Source: Pseudomonadota bacterium
Lineage (GTDB): Bacteria > Pseudomonadota > Alphaproteobacteria > Sphingomonadales > Sphingomonadaceae
Direction: 5' to 3'
NCBI GenBank assembly: GCA_018242165.1
Contig: JAFECL010000007.1
Coordinates: 18,904 to 82,903, forward strand
Length of the DNA: 64,000 nt
Part shown: positions 37,449 to 44,539 of the stretch, one piece after another
How positions within the stretch are numbered: the first letter of the stretch is position 1
Layout of the letters: every line of letters begins with the position of its first letter
The notes under the pieces: model-generated
What the model saw: the letters and a program-made list of their open reading frames with translations, nothing else
The model's database searches: none
What the model was told of the DNA's origin: nothing
Made by a program: the position numbers and the translations under genes

Positions 37449-38152
37449 GCGCCTACCCCGGAGTCGGCAGCCTCATGGTTGGTCAGGAGTTCACGGAGCA
37501 CACCCCACTGCTGGTCCAGTCCGCATTCCATCGCGCCCAACGTCAGCCGCAATTCGCACGCCCCCTGGTCGAGATCGTCGCGCACCAGGATTGCCGCCCG
37601 CTCGATCCCGACTTCCGCCGCCAGCTGTGCGACTTCCCGGGTATCCGGAAAGTCGGCGCGCGCCACCTCGACCCGGATCACGGCCGCCCGCCCAAGTTCG
37701 GCACGTTGCCGGCGGATCAGGTCGGCCATGGCTTCGCGCCGGGCCTCGGCCGGGCCGAACAGCTTGTCGAGTGCGGCAATTGCAATGCTCAGGCCGGCCA
37801 TCTCGGCCCGTTCCCCGAATGCGATCAAGGCCTTTTCGGCGGCCAGCGCCATCGCCGCGAGCCGTTCGAGCGCCGCACTGCGGTCCTCCTCGTACTCCAT
37901 CTCAGCCGCCAGGCGACCTTGCTGCTCACCTTCGCGCCGCGCCGCTTCGACCGCCGTTTCAAGCTCGGCAAGGCGAGCTTCGGCCGCCTGCAGCCGGGCC
38001 AGCGCCTCACCCAGTGCATCCGGCTCTGCCGCCGGTATCGGCTCTGGCTCCCGCTCGCTGGCCGGCGCGCCATCGATCAGCGCAAGCGCGCCGGCCAGCG
38101 CGCTCAGGTCATGGTCATGCGGCAGCGATGCCGCTTTGATAAGCCGGGTCAT
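37445..38152 (-). CDS. fliH: FliH-like export ATPase stator
   Basis: A 235-residue protein with an Ala/Glu-rich coiled-coil centre (EALARLQAAEARLAELETAV) and a C-terminal domain (VRDDLDQGACELRLTLGAME) that resembles the V/F-ATPase stator-like part of FliH. It normally regulates FliI and docks it on FliN. The ATG at 38152 overlaps the upstream stop (ATGA); an in-frame ATG at 38176 is a weaker choice. Confidence 0.82.
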   Translation of the reverse strand: MTRLIKAASLPHDHDLSALAGALALIDGAPASEREPEPIPAAEPDALGEALARLQAAEARLAELETAVEAARREGEQQGRLAAEMEYEEDRSAALERLAAMALAAEKALIAFGERAEMAGLSIAIAALDKLFGPAEARREAMADLIRRQRAELGRAAVIRVEVARADFPDTREVAQLAAEVGIERAAILVRDDLDQGACELRLTLGAMECGLDQQWGVLRELLTNHEAADSGVGA

Positions 38153-38493
38153 TGCCCGATGCTCCGGCGCAGCCATGCCAGCACCCCCGGGCGCGGGGCA
38201 AGCTCTGCGGCATCGTGCTGGGGCACGCGAAGCTCGGCGGCACAGCGCTTGAGAACGGCGCGCGCATGATCCGTCATGGCGCCTTCCGCACCGCGTATCC
38301 GCCCCGCCAGCCAGGGTGAGAATGCCGCCTCATGGGCGGCCTCCGCGCGATCAGCGGCCAGACTCTCAACCCGGGCAAGCAATTTGCGCCGGTGTTCGTC
38401 GGGCAACAGGCGCAGAATCTGCTGCTGGTCAGCCTTGGCCAGCACGGCGAACCGCCGGAGCAGCTGGGGCAGATCCGCCTCAGGCCGGGCCAT
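38149..38493 (-). CDS. Unidentified 114-residue protein in the fliG position
   Basis: This gene lies between fliF and fliH, where fliG (~330 residues, torque ring) is expected. It encodes only 114 residues, basic and helical: FAVLAKADQQQILRLLPDEHRRKLLARVES, in two parts here, vaguely recalls FliG armadillo helices, but none of the FliG middle EHPQ or C-terminal charged torque-helix motifs is visible. It overlaps fliF by 14 nt and fliH by 4 nt, so it is a true operon member. It could be a minimal FliG substitute linking FliF to the reduced FliM, or an unrelated chaperone. Confidence 0.75.
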   Translation of the reverse strand: MARPEADLPQLLRRFAVLAKADQQQILRLLPDEHRRKLLARVESLAADRAEAAHEAAFSPWLAGRIRGAEGAMTDHARAVLKRCAAELRVPQHDAAELAPRPGVLAWLRRSIGQ

Positions 38494-39679
38494 CGCTCAC
38501 CTGATCATCGGCATCCAGCAGTTCGCGCAACCGGGCAGCAAAAGAAGCATGGTCCGGCGCCGCACGATCGCGCAGCCGCAGCATTGCCAACAGCAGGGCC
38601 GCCGCAACCAGCATCGCCGCCCCCACAGCCAGTGCGGCGGTCAGTGCCGCGGGCCAGGTCGCCTCGGCCCGCTCGGGCAAGGGAACGCGGGTTGCGCTGG
38701 CCACCGGTTGCCCGACCGCATAGGGCGCCCCGTCGGTGATCCGCCCGATGGTCAGGGCATCACCGCGCTGCTCGTCATAACCGATTGCCGGCCTCAATGC
38801 GGCGATGATCCGCTCTCGCAGGTCGTTCGCCGGCGGCGCTCCCAGGCTGATCGCAACGTGCAGGGGAAGGGCGCGCTTGCCCTCTGGGGCAGGCAATCGC
38901 CCGGCTGCACCGCCGGGATCAACCGTCACCACCACCCGAAGCGCCGGATCGGCAACCAGCCCGCTGATGGCGTTGCGCACCTGCTCCGCATAATAGGGCT
39001 CACCCGCGCCGGTCGAATCGCGCGGCGGCTGCGGCGCATCGGCGCTGAGCTGCCGCCCACTGCCATCCAGCACGACCACATTGGCCGCTTCAAGGTCATT
39101 GACCGCCGAGGCAACCAGACGCTGGATCCCGATTACCGTGCGTCCGTCGATCGCCGCACCGGGCTTGGGCGTGACGGTAACCGAGGCCTTGGCCGGCCGG
39201 TGGTCTTCCTGAAAGATCCCGGTTTCGGGCAGGGTAATGTGCACGCGGGCCGAATCCACATTGGCCATCGACATCAGGGTTCGCGCAAGTTCACCCTGCA
39301 ACGCGCGCTGATAATTGATCTTCTGGGCAAATTCGGTGAGCCCGATGTCGGATTTGCTGAACAGCTCGAAGCCGACCGTTCCCTTGAGCGGGAGATCGCC
39401 GCCCAGCACTGCCACCCGGGTGGCATCCACCACGTCGCGCGGCACGAGGATCGCGGTGCCGTTGTCAGCCAGTTCGTACGGCGTTTTTTGCCGTTTGAGC
39501 TCATCGACAATCAGTACCGCATCGCCCGGCTTGAGCGCGGTGAAGGCCGGCACCATTGGGGTTCGCACCACGAAGTACCACAGCAGCGAGAGCAGCAGGG
39601 CCACGGCCACGGTCGCACCCAGGATCAGCCCGATCTGGCGGGAGGCAAAGGGCAGGGCGGAATCCTGAGGGTCAGCCAT
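38480..39679 (-). CDS. fliF: Compact flagellar MS-ring protein FliF
   Basis: A FliF of about 400 residues, against 520-570 usually. Membrane helix 1 is near residues 18-40 (ILGATVAVALLLSLLWYFVV), followed by RBM1 and RBM2 (VDATRVAVLGGDLPLKG, then LARTLMSMANVDSARVHITLP, a FliF hallmark). RBM3 is present but lacks the long beta-collar insertion: ALRVVVTVDPGG is followed within ~60 residues by IGYDEQRGDALTI. Helix 2 (ALAVGAAMLVAAALLLAML) is followed by a short FliG-binding-like tail. ATG 39679 is used; GTG 39694 is in frame just after the fliE stop. Confidence 0.9.
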   Translation of the reverse strand: MADPQDSALPFASRQIGLILGATVAVALLLSLLWYFVVRTPMVPAFTALKPGDAVLIVDELKRQKTPYELADNGTAILVPRDVVDATRVAVLGGDLPLKGTVGFELFSKSDIGLTEFAQKINYQRALQGELARTLMSMANVDSARVHITLPETGIFQEDHRPAKASVTVTPKPGAAIDGRTVIGIQRLVASAVNDLEAANVVVLDGSGRQLSADAPQPPRDSTGAGEPYYAEQVRNAISGLVADPALRVVVTVDPGGAAGRLPAPEGKRALPLHVAISLGAPPANDLRERIIAALRPAIGYDEQRGDALTIGRITDGAPYAVGQPVASATRVPLPERAEATWPAALTAALAVGAAMLVAAALLLAMLRLRDRAAPDHASFAARLRELLDADDQVSDGPA

Positions 39680-39694
39680 CGGCCTGGGCGTCAC

Positions 39695-40006
39695 TTACAG
39701 TTGCAGGTTGGTAAGCTGCTGGGTCGCGTCGACCAGCCGGTTACGCACCTGGATCATCATTTCGAAGGCGATCCGCGCCTCTTCCAGCGCGAAGGTTACC
39801 TGGTGCAGCGGCACCGAACTGTCGACCGCAGCGCGGGCGGCCAGCTGGTCGGCGGCGGCCAGCTTGGTGGTGGTCGTATCGATGCCCTGCATCAGCACCT
39901 GGGCGAAGCTGGGACCGGCGGTAGGGCCTGCGGGCTGCGGCGCACCGGCCAGCATCGCGCCGCGAACCGGGCCGATGTGCGCCAGCGGGGGGATGATCTG
40001 GCTCAT
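39695..40006 (-). CDS. fliE: Flagellar hook-basal body protein FliE
   Basis: A 103-residue rod-base adaptor with the FliE C-terminal pattern LHQVTFALEEARIAFEMMIQ then VRNRLVDATQQLTNLQL. FliE links the MS ring and export gate to the FlgB rod. Start ATG overlaps the flgC stop. Confidence 0.92.
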   Translation of the reverse strand: MSQIIPPLAHIGPVRGAMLAGAPQPAGPTAGPSFAQVLMQGIDTTTTKLAAADQLAARAAVDSSVPLHQVTFALEEARIAFEMMIQVRNRLVDATQQLTNLQL

Positions 40007-40428
40007 GCGCGCTTGCCGATCTGGAGCGCGGTGGCGAACATCTGCCGCGCCGCGTTCATCGCCACGACATTGGCCTCGTAGGCGCGCGTGGTCTTGACCA
40101 TCAGCGCCATTTCAGCGGCATGATCAAAGCCCGAATAGGCCACATAGCCATGGGCGTCGGCCTGCGGGTTCCCCGGCTCGTAGACCTTGCGCGGGGCCAC
40201 GTTCTGCGGTTCGACCGCATAGACCGCCACGCCGCGCAGCGCCCCTGCCGCCGCCGGCCCGTCGAGCGCTCCGGCGAAAGTTGCCGGGCCCGAGATCAAT
40301 TGCTCGGGCCGGTAGGCTTCACCGTTGGCCGTTATCGTCGAATTGGCATTGGCAATGTTCTGGGCGATGACCTCAAGCCGCCGCCATTCAACGTCAAGCC
40401 CGGTCCGGCTGATTTCCATAGCGTTCAT
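40003..40428 (-). CDS. flgC: Flagellar proximal rod protein FlgC
   Basis: A 141-residue rod subunit with an N-terminal axial motif (ISRTGLDVEWRRLEVIAQNI followed by ANANS) and the C-terminal FlgC helix MALMVKTTRAYEANVVAMNA. The length is typical. It follows flgB by 2 bp and overlaps fliE, giving the normal flgB-flgC-fliE order. Confidence 0.94.
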   Translation of the reverse strand: MNAMEISRTGLDVEWRRLEVIAQNIANANSTITANGEAYRPEQLISGPATFAGALDGPAAAGALRGVAVYAVEPQNVAPRKVYEPGNPQADAHGYVAYSGFDHAAEMALMVKTTRAYEANVVAMNAARQMFATALQIGKRA

Positions 40429-40430
40429 GT

Positions 40431-40775
40431 TCAGCGGGTCCCCGATACGGCCAGCGCCTCAAGCTGCAGGCGGCGGTTGAGCAATTCGGCCAGTGCGGCA
40501 TAGCGCCCCGAGGTGGTGCTGGCGTCGGCCAGCTCGAGGTCGATCCGCACCCCGGATTGGCCAAAGGCGCGCGGTTCGGGCACGATCTGCGGGGTCACGG
40601 CAGCAACCGCTTCGGGCCCCTGGGCCGCCGCGCGGGCCAGCGCGTCCTCGAAGGTTACCGCCATGGGCCGGTACCGGGGGGAGCTGGCATTGGCGATGTT
40701 CTGGGCGATCGCCTGCGCCCGCAGCGCCAGCCCATCCATCGCCTTCAGCATCAAGGTGGCCGACATGGCCGTCAT
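40431..40775 (-). CDS. flgB: Flagellar proximal rod protein FlgB
   Basis: A 114-residue rod subunit: LALRAQAIAQNIANASSPRY is the axial-protein motif and LAELLNRRLQLEALAVSGTR closes the protein. It begins 12 bp after flgI. FlgB is the first rod subunit assembled on FliE. Confidence 0.92.
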   Translation of the reverse strand: MTAMSATLMLKAMDGLALRAQAIAQNIANASSPRYRPMAVTFEDALARAAAQGPEAVAAVTPQIVPEPRAFGQSGVRIDLELADASTTSGRYAALAELLNRRLQLEALAVSGTR

Positions 40776-40787
40776 CGCACGATCCCC

Positions 40788-41909
40788 CTATTGGACAATG
40801 ATATCGGCATGAAGCGCGCCTGCCGCCTTCATCGCCTGCAGAATGTCGATCATGGTGCGGGTGGGCACCTGTTCGCGCGCCAGGCCCTGGGCCAGATCAG
40901 CCACGGTCGCCTCGGGAAAATGGACCACCGCGTTGCGATCCTCGGCCACATCGAGACGGGTGTTGGTGATCACCAGCCCGCTGGCGTCGTGGGTATAGCC
41001 GCCATAGATCCCGCTCTGCGTGGCGCTGCGATCGATCGAGACCGCGACCCGGATATCGCCCTGCGCGATCACCACGTCGGAAATTCGGACCTGCCCCCCG
41101 GCGACAATCGTGCCCGAGCGTTCGTTGACCACGATCCTCGCAACGCTGTCGGGCTGGACCGCCAGGTTTTCAATCCGGCTGAGCAGGCTGTTGAGCGACC
41201 CCGCCCAGCTGCGCGTGGTGATCCGCACCCGATCAGCCGACAGCACCGAGGCAACCGCGCCGCCAAGCTCGGCATTGACGCCCGCCGCCACCTTTTCAGC
41301 CGTGGTGTGGTCACCCTGGCGCAGCACGAAGGTGATCGCACCATCGCCATCGGCAAGGTCGGACGTAACCGGCCGTTCGACCGTGGCGCCGCCGGGCAGC
41401 ACGCCCGAGGTGGGGATATTCTTCTGCCGGACGTTCTGGTCGGCCTCGAACCGATAGCCGCTGACCACCAGCGTTCCCTGGGCCAGGGCATAAACCTGCT
41501 GGTCGGGGCCGAGCAGCGGAGTCATCAGCAGGGTGCCGCCGGCCAGGCTGCGCGCATCCCCCGCCGAGGCGACGTTGACATCGATCCGGTCACCCTTGCC
41601 CGCCGAAGGCGGCAGGCTGGCGGTGACCATCACCACCGCAACATTGCGGCTTTGCACCTGATCCGTGGTGACATTCATGCCCAGGCGCGCCAGCACGTTG
41701 CGCAGCGCCTGGCGGGTAACCTCGTTGCGGGCGGTATCGCCCGTGCCCGAGAGGCCGGTGACCACCCCATAGCCAACCAGCGGGTTTTCCCGCGCGCCCT
41801 GGAACCGGCCCAGATCCTTCAGCCGCACCTGCTCAGCCCCGGCCGGGGCCAGGCCGGCTAGCGCACTGGCGATGAGGGCCACGACCCAAAGGCGGATTCC
41901 CGCGATCAC
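40788..41909 (-). CDS. flgI: Flagellar P-ring protein FlgI
   Basis: A 373-residue periplasmic ring protein with a signal peptide (LWVVALIASALAGLAPAGAE). Family segments include LVGYGVVTGLSGTGD, VAVVMVTASLPP and a C-terminal LQAMKAAGALHADIIVQ. The length is normal. The GTG start overlaps the flgH stop (GTGA). Confidence 0.95.
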   Translation of the reverse strand: MIAGIRLWVVALIASALAGLAPAGAEQVRLKDLGRFQGARENPLVGYGVVTGLSGTGDTARNEVTRQALRNVLARLGMNVTTDQVQSRNVAVVMVTASLPPSAGKGDRIDVNVASAGDARSLAGGTLLMTPLLGPDQQVYALAQGTLVVSGYRFEADQNVRQKNIPTSGVLPGGATVERPVTSDLADGDGAITFVLRQGDHTTAEKVAAGVNAELGGAVASVLSADRVRITTRSWAGSLNSLLSRIENLAVQPDSVARIVVNERSGTIVAGGQVRISDVVIAQGDIRVAVSIDRSATQSGIYGGYTHDASGLVITNTRLDVAEDRNAVVHFPEATVADLAQGLAREQVPTRTMIDILQAMKAAGALHADIIVQ

Positions 41910-42505
41910 AGAATCCCCAGCAGGCTGAAGATCTGGGTCACCACACCGGGGAGAGCTCCACGGCTGGTAAAGCCCTTGCCATCGTATTCGATCCGGGCAT
42001 CAGCCAGGCGCGACGACAGCACCGCATTATCGGCGCTGATATCTTCCTGGCGCACCCGCCCGGTCACCTTGATATTGGTCTTCTCGCCGCTGATGTTCAG
42101 CATCTGCCAGCCCGACACGATCATGTCGCCGTTCGGCAGCACCTCGCCCACCGTCGCGCTGAGCTGCGCCGCCATCCGGTTGGCCCGGCCACTGGTGCCC
42201 TGGCCATCGTACTGCCCGGCGAAATCGACCCCGCCAGACCGCGCCAGATCGCTGCTGCCAGCCGATCGCGAGGCATTCAGCCCGGCGCCGGCGGTGGTCG
42301 ATTTCTTGGTGCCCTGGGTCACCGAATTCGACGCGGAATTGTTCGCCACCACCTGGATCGTCAGCAGATCGCCGACCCGCGAGGCCTTGCGATCCGACGC
42401 CATCGCCGGCCAGTTGCCACCCTTGTAGAGGTTGTCGGCCCGCGCCGGCCCGGCCAATGCCGATCCGATCAGCGCAAGTGCCGCCCAGCCCGAAGCCCGC
42501 ATCAT
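41906..42505 (-). CDS. flgH: Flagellar L-ring protein FlgH without lipobox
   Basis: A 199-residue L-ring subunit. The conserved core NGDMIVSGWQMLNISGEKTN and GRVRQEDISADNAVLSSRLA identify it. FlgH is normally a lipoprotein with a cysteine at +1. Here the export signal reads ALIGSALAGPARADN and no cysteine is present near the cleavage site, so it should be a soluble periplasmic precursor cut by signal peptidase I. Overlaps flgA and flgI. Confidence 0.92.
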   Translation of the reverse strand: MMRASGWAALALIGSALAGPARADNLYKGGNWPAMASDRKASRVGDLLTIQVVANNSASNSVTQGTKKSTTAGAGLNASRSAGSSDLARSGGVDFAGQYDGQGTSGRANRMAAQLSATVGEVLPNGDMIVSGWQMLNISGEKTNIKVTGRVRQEDISADNAVLSSRLADARIEYDGKGFTSRGALPGVVTQIFSLLGIL

Positions 42506-42987
42506 TGTCCGCCCCCCTGATAGAGCGCGGAGATCACCGAGCCATCACGTGCGCTCACGAACAGGTGCTGCCCCAGGCTGGCCTCGCCCAGCGCAAGCCC
42601 GCCCCGGCGGATGATGACCGGCCCCGCGCTGACCTGAACAACCACCGCCGTGCCGCGATGGATCGGCCCGCCACCGGCGATTGCCACCGGCTGCATCGCC
42701 GCCACCGGGCGGCGCACCACAACCACCCCGCCCTGCCGCTCAGCCGGCAGCCAGGCCGCCAGTGCGGGCAGGCGCGCGCGCGCCTGCGCCGCCAGAAAGG
42801 CCCGCGGGATCGTGGCAGTTGCCGCATCCCGCCGAACCCGGGCGAGCTCAAGCCGTGCGGCAGCATCACGCAGCGACGGGGGCAGCGCCGCCACATCGGC
42901 CACATCGCCCAGCCGGATCACCTCGGCCCGGGTGCGAACCTCATCCGCCAGCATCAGTCCGGCAGCCAGAACCAACACCAGCGCCAT
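42502..42987 (-). CDS. flgA: P-ring assembly chaperone FlgA
   Basis: A 161-residue exported protein (signal MALVLVLAAGLMLADE) with a SAF-like C-terminal domain (VAIAGGGPIHRGTAVVVQVS, SARDGSVISALYQ). It is shorter than the usual FlgA (~220), lacking part of the N-terminal domain. Position beside flgH and flgI supports its role in P-ring assembly. Overlaps flgG and flgH starts and stops. Confidence 0.85.
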   Translation of the reverse strand: MALVLVLAAGLMLADEVRTRAEVIRLGDVADVAALPPSLRDAAARLELARVRRDAATATIPRAFLAAQARARLPALAAWLPAERQGGVVVVRRPVAAMQPVAIAGGGPIHRGTAVVVQVSAGPVIIRRGGLALGEASLGQHLFVSARDGSVISALYQGGGQ

Positions 42988-43760
42988 CAGCGGCGCAGCC
43001 CGTTGGCAATGGCCATCAGCTGATCGCCTGCCTGCACCACCTGGGCATTGGCGCCATAGGCGCGCTGGGCCAGCAGCAGCCCGACCATTTCGGTCGACAG
43101 GTCAACGTTCGATGCCTCGAGCGAGCCCTGGAGCAGCACGCCCTTGTTACCATCGCCGGGAACGAAGCTCTGCACCGCCGCGCCTTCCGGCAGGCGGAAA
43201 TACCCACCCTCAACCGGAACCAGCCGAGTAACATCATCGGGCATGGCGACGTCGAGCTGGCCCAGGTCCGCATAGGCGGTATTGCCCGGCACCAGTGCGC
43301 GCACCCGCCCGTCACGCTCGACCCTGAGATCGGTCGCGTCCTGCGGCACGCTGATCTGGGTCTTGAGCGACAGGCCATCGGCCGTCTGCAACTGACCATC
43401 GGCGCCGATCTTCAGGGTGCCGCCACGCCACAGGTAGGTCTGCCCGCCGGGGCCCAGCACTTCGAGAAAACCGTCGCCGCTGATCGCGAGATCATAGGGG
43501 CGGTTGGTCTGGCGCAGATCGCCCTGGGCAAAAACCCGCCCGATCGTGGCCACCGTGACCCCCGAGGCAAGATCCGAGGCGGGCAGGGCGACGGGCGCGA
43601 CATCGTTCGCGACAGCGGGCGTGGCGACCAGTTCGGCGAACCGCATTTCGGCGCGCTTGTAGGCATTCGTGTTGAGGTTGGCGACATTCTGCGCGACCAG
43701 TTCAAGGCCGCGCTGCTGGGTCTCCAGCCCGGTTGCCCCGATGTAGAAAACACCATTCAT
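42987..43760 (-). CDS. flgG: Flagellar distal rod protein FlgG
   Basis: A 257-residue axial protein with IGATGLETQQRGLELVAQNV, NLNTNAYKRAEM, the FAQGDLRQTNRPYDLAISGD segment and a C-terminal EASNVDLSTEMVGLLLAQRA. The length equals typical FlgG (260). It overlaps flgF by 4 nt. Confidence 0.92.
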   Translation of the reverse strand: MNGVFYIGATGLETQQRGLELVAQNVANLNTNAYKRAEMRFAELVATPAVANDVAPVALPASDLASGVTVATIGRVFAQGDLRQTNRPYDLAISGDGFLEVLGPGGQTYLWRGGTLKIGADGQLQTADGLSLKTQISVPQDATDLRVERDGRVRALVPGNTAYADLGQLDVAMPDDVTRLVPVEGGYFRLPEGAAVQSFVPGDGNKGVLLQGSLEASNVDLSTEMVGLLLAQRAYGANAQVVQAGDQLMAIANGLRR

Positions 43761-44464
43761 CGCACCGACTCCCCAAACGCGGTAATCGCCCGGCCAAGGG
43801 CATCGTCGTAACCAAGCATCACCCGCTGCCCCGCCTCGGCCTGGCGCAGTGCCTGCATCAGCTGCACCATCTCGTGGCCGGTGGAGACATTCGAGGCTTC
43901 GTAAGCGCCCTGGACCAGGTGAACCTCGGCCACCGGATGCAGACCGGCGCCTGCATCGACGAAGGCATTGCCGGCAACGCCAAGGCCCTGCGGCAGGGCC
44001 GCCTCCATCACCGCGATCCGCCCGGCCGGCTGGCCAGCGGCAATGATGGTGCCGTCGGGCCGCACCGAAAAATCGGGATCGTTGACGACCACGTCGCCAC
44101 CGCCCGCCAGCTGCAGAACCCCGCCAGCGGCATCGACCAACCGCCCATCGCCCCGCCGGTTGAAGCGCCCCGCCCGCGTATAGCGCAGGCCATCTTCCTG
44201 CCGGACGACGAACAGCCCTCCGCCCGTCAGCGCAAGGTCATAGGGGTTGCCGGTCTGCACCAGTTTGCCGGGGGTGAGATCGGGCACTTCGCCAACCGCA
44301 GGGCCGGCCGCCGCCCCGCTGACATCGGCCGTTACAGCGACGACAAAGGGTACGCGGCGCTTGTAGGCGGGAAGGTTAACATTGGCGATATTGCGCGCTG
44401 CAATTTCGGCCCGAGACTGGGCCTGCGCCAGAATGCGCGTAACGCTCTCAACCAAGTCGGCCAC
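43757..44464 (-). CDS. flgF: Flagellar proximal/distal rod protein FlgF
   Basis: A 235-residue axial protein (ARNIANVNLPAYKRRVPFVV, VQTGNPYDLALTGGGLFVVR, YEASNVSTGHEMVQLMQALR). It is slightly short for FlgF. The GTG start lies in the 3' arm of a predicted hairpin with a G-rich loop that may serve as the ribosome site. It is preceded by the only sizeable gap inside the operon, 75 bp after flhA. Confidence 0.88.
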   Translation of the reverse strand: MADLVESVTRILAQAQSRAEIAARNIANVNLPAYKRRVPFVVAVTADVSGAAAGPAVGEVPDLTPGKLVQTGNPYDLALTGGGLFVVRQEDGLRYTRAGRFNRRGDGRLVDAAGGVLQLAGGGDVVVNDPDFSVRPDGTIIAAGQPAGRIAVMEAALPQGLGVAGNAFVDAGAGLHPVAEVHLVQGAYEASNVSTGHEMVQLMQALRQAEAGQRVMLGYDDALGRAITAFGESVR

Positions 44465-44481
44465 AAAACCCCCGTTTGTGG
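44461..44481 (-). promoter_or_regulatory. Hairpin over the flgF start codon
   Basis: On the coding strand CCACAAA and TTTGTGG pair around a loop ACGGGGG-type (CGGGGGT). The run of G in the loop could be the ribosome site, and the GTG start of flgF is in the 3' arm. The flanking gap 44482-44539 is strongly A/T-rich and may hold a promoter; no clear sigma-28 or sigma-54 site is seen. Confidence 0.5.
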
Positions 44482-44539
44482 CGCTGCACGCTCGCGCCTG
44501 AAAATCATTATTTTGCTTTTATTTATTCACGAACAGCTA

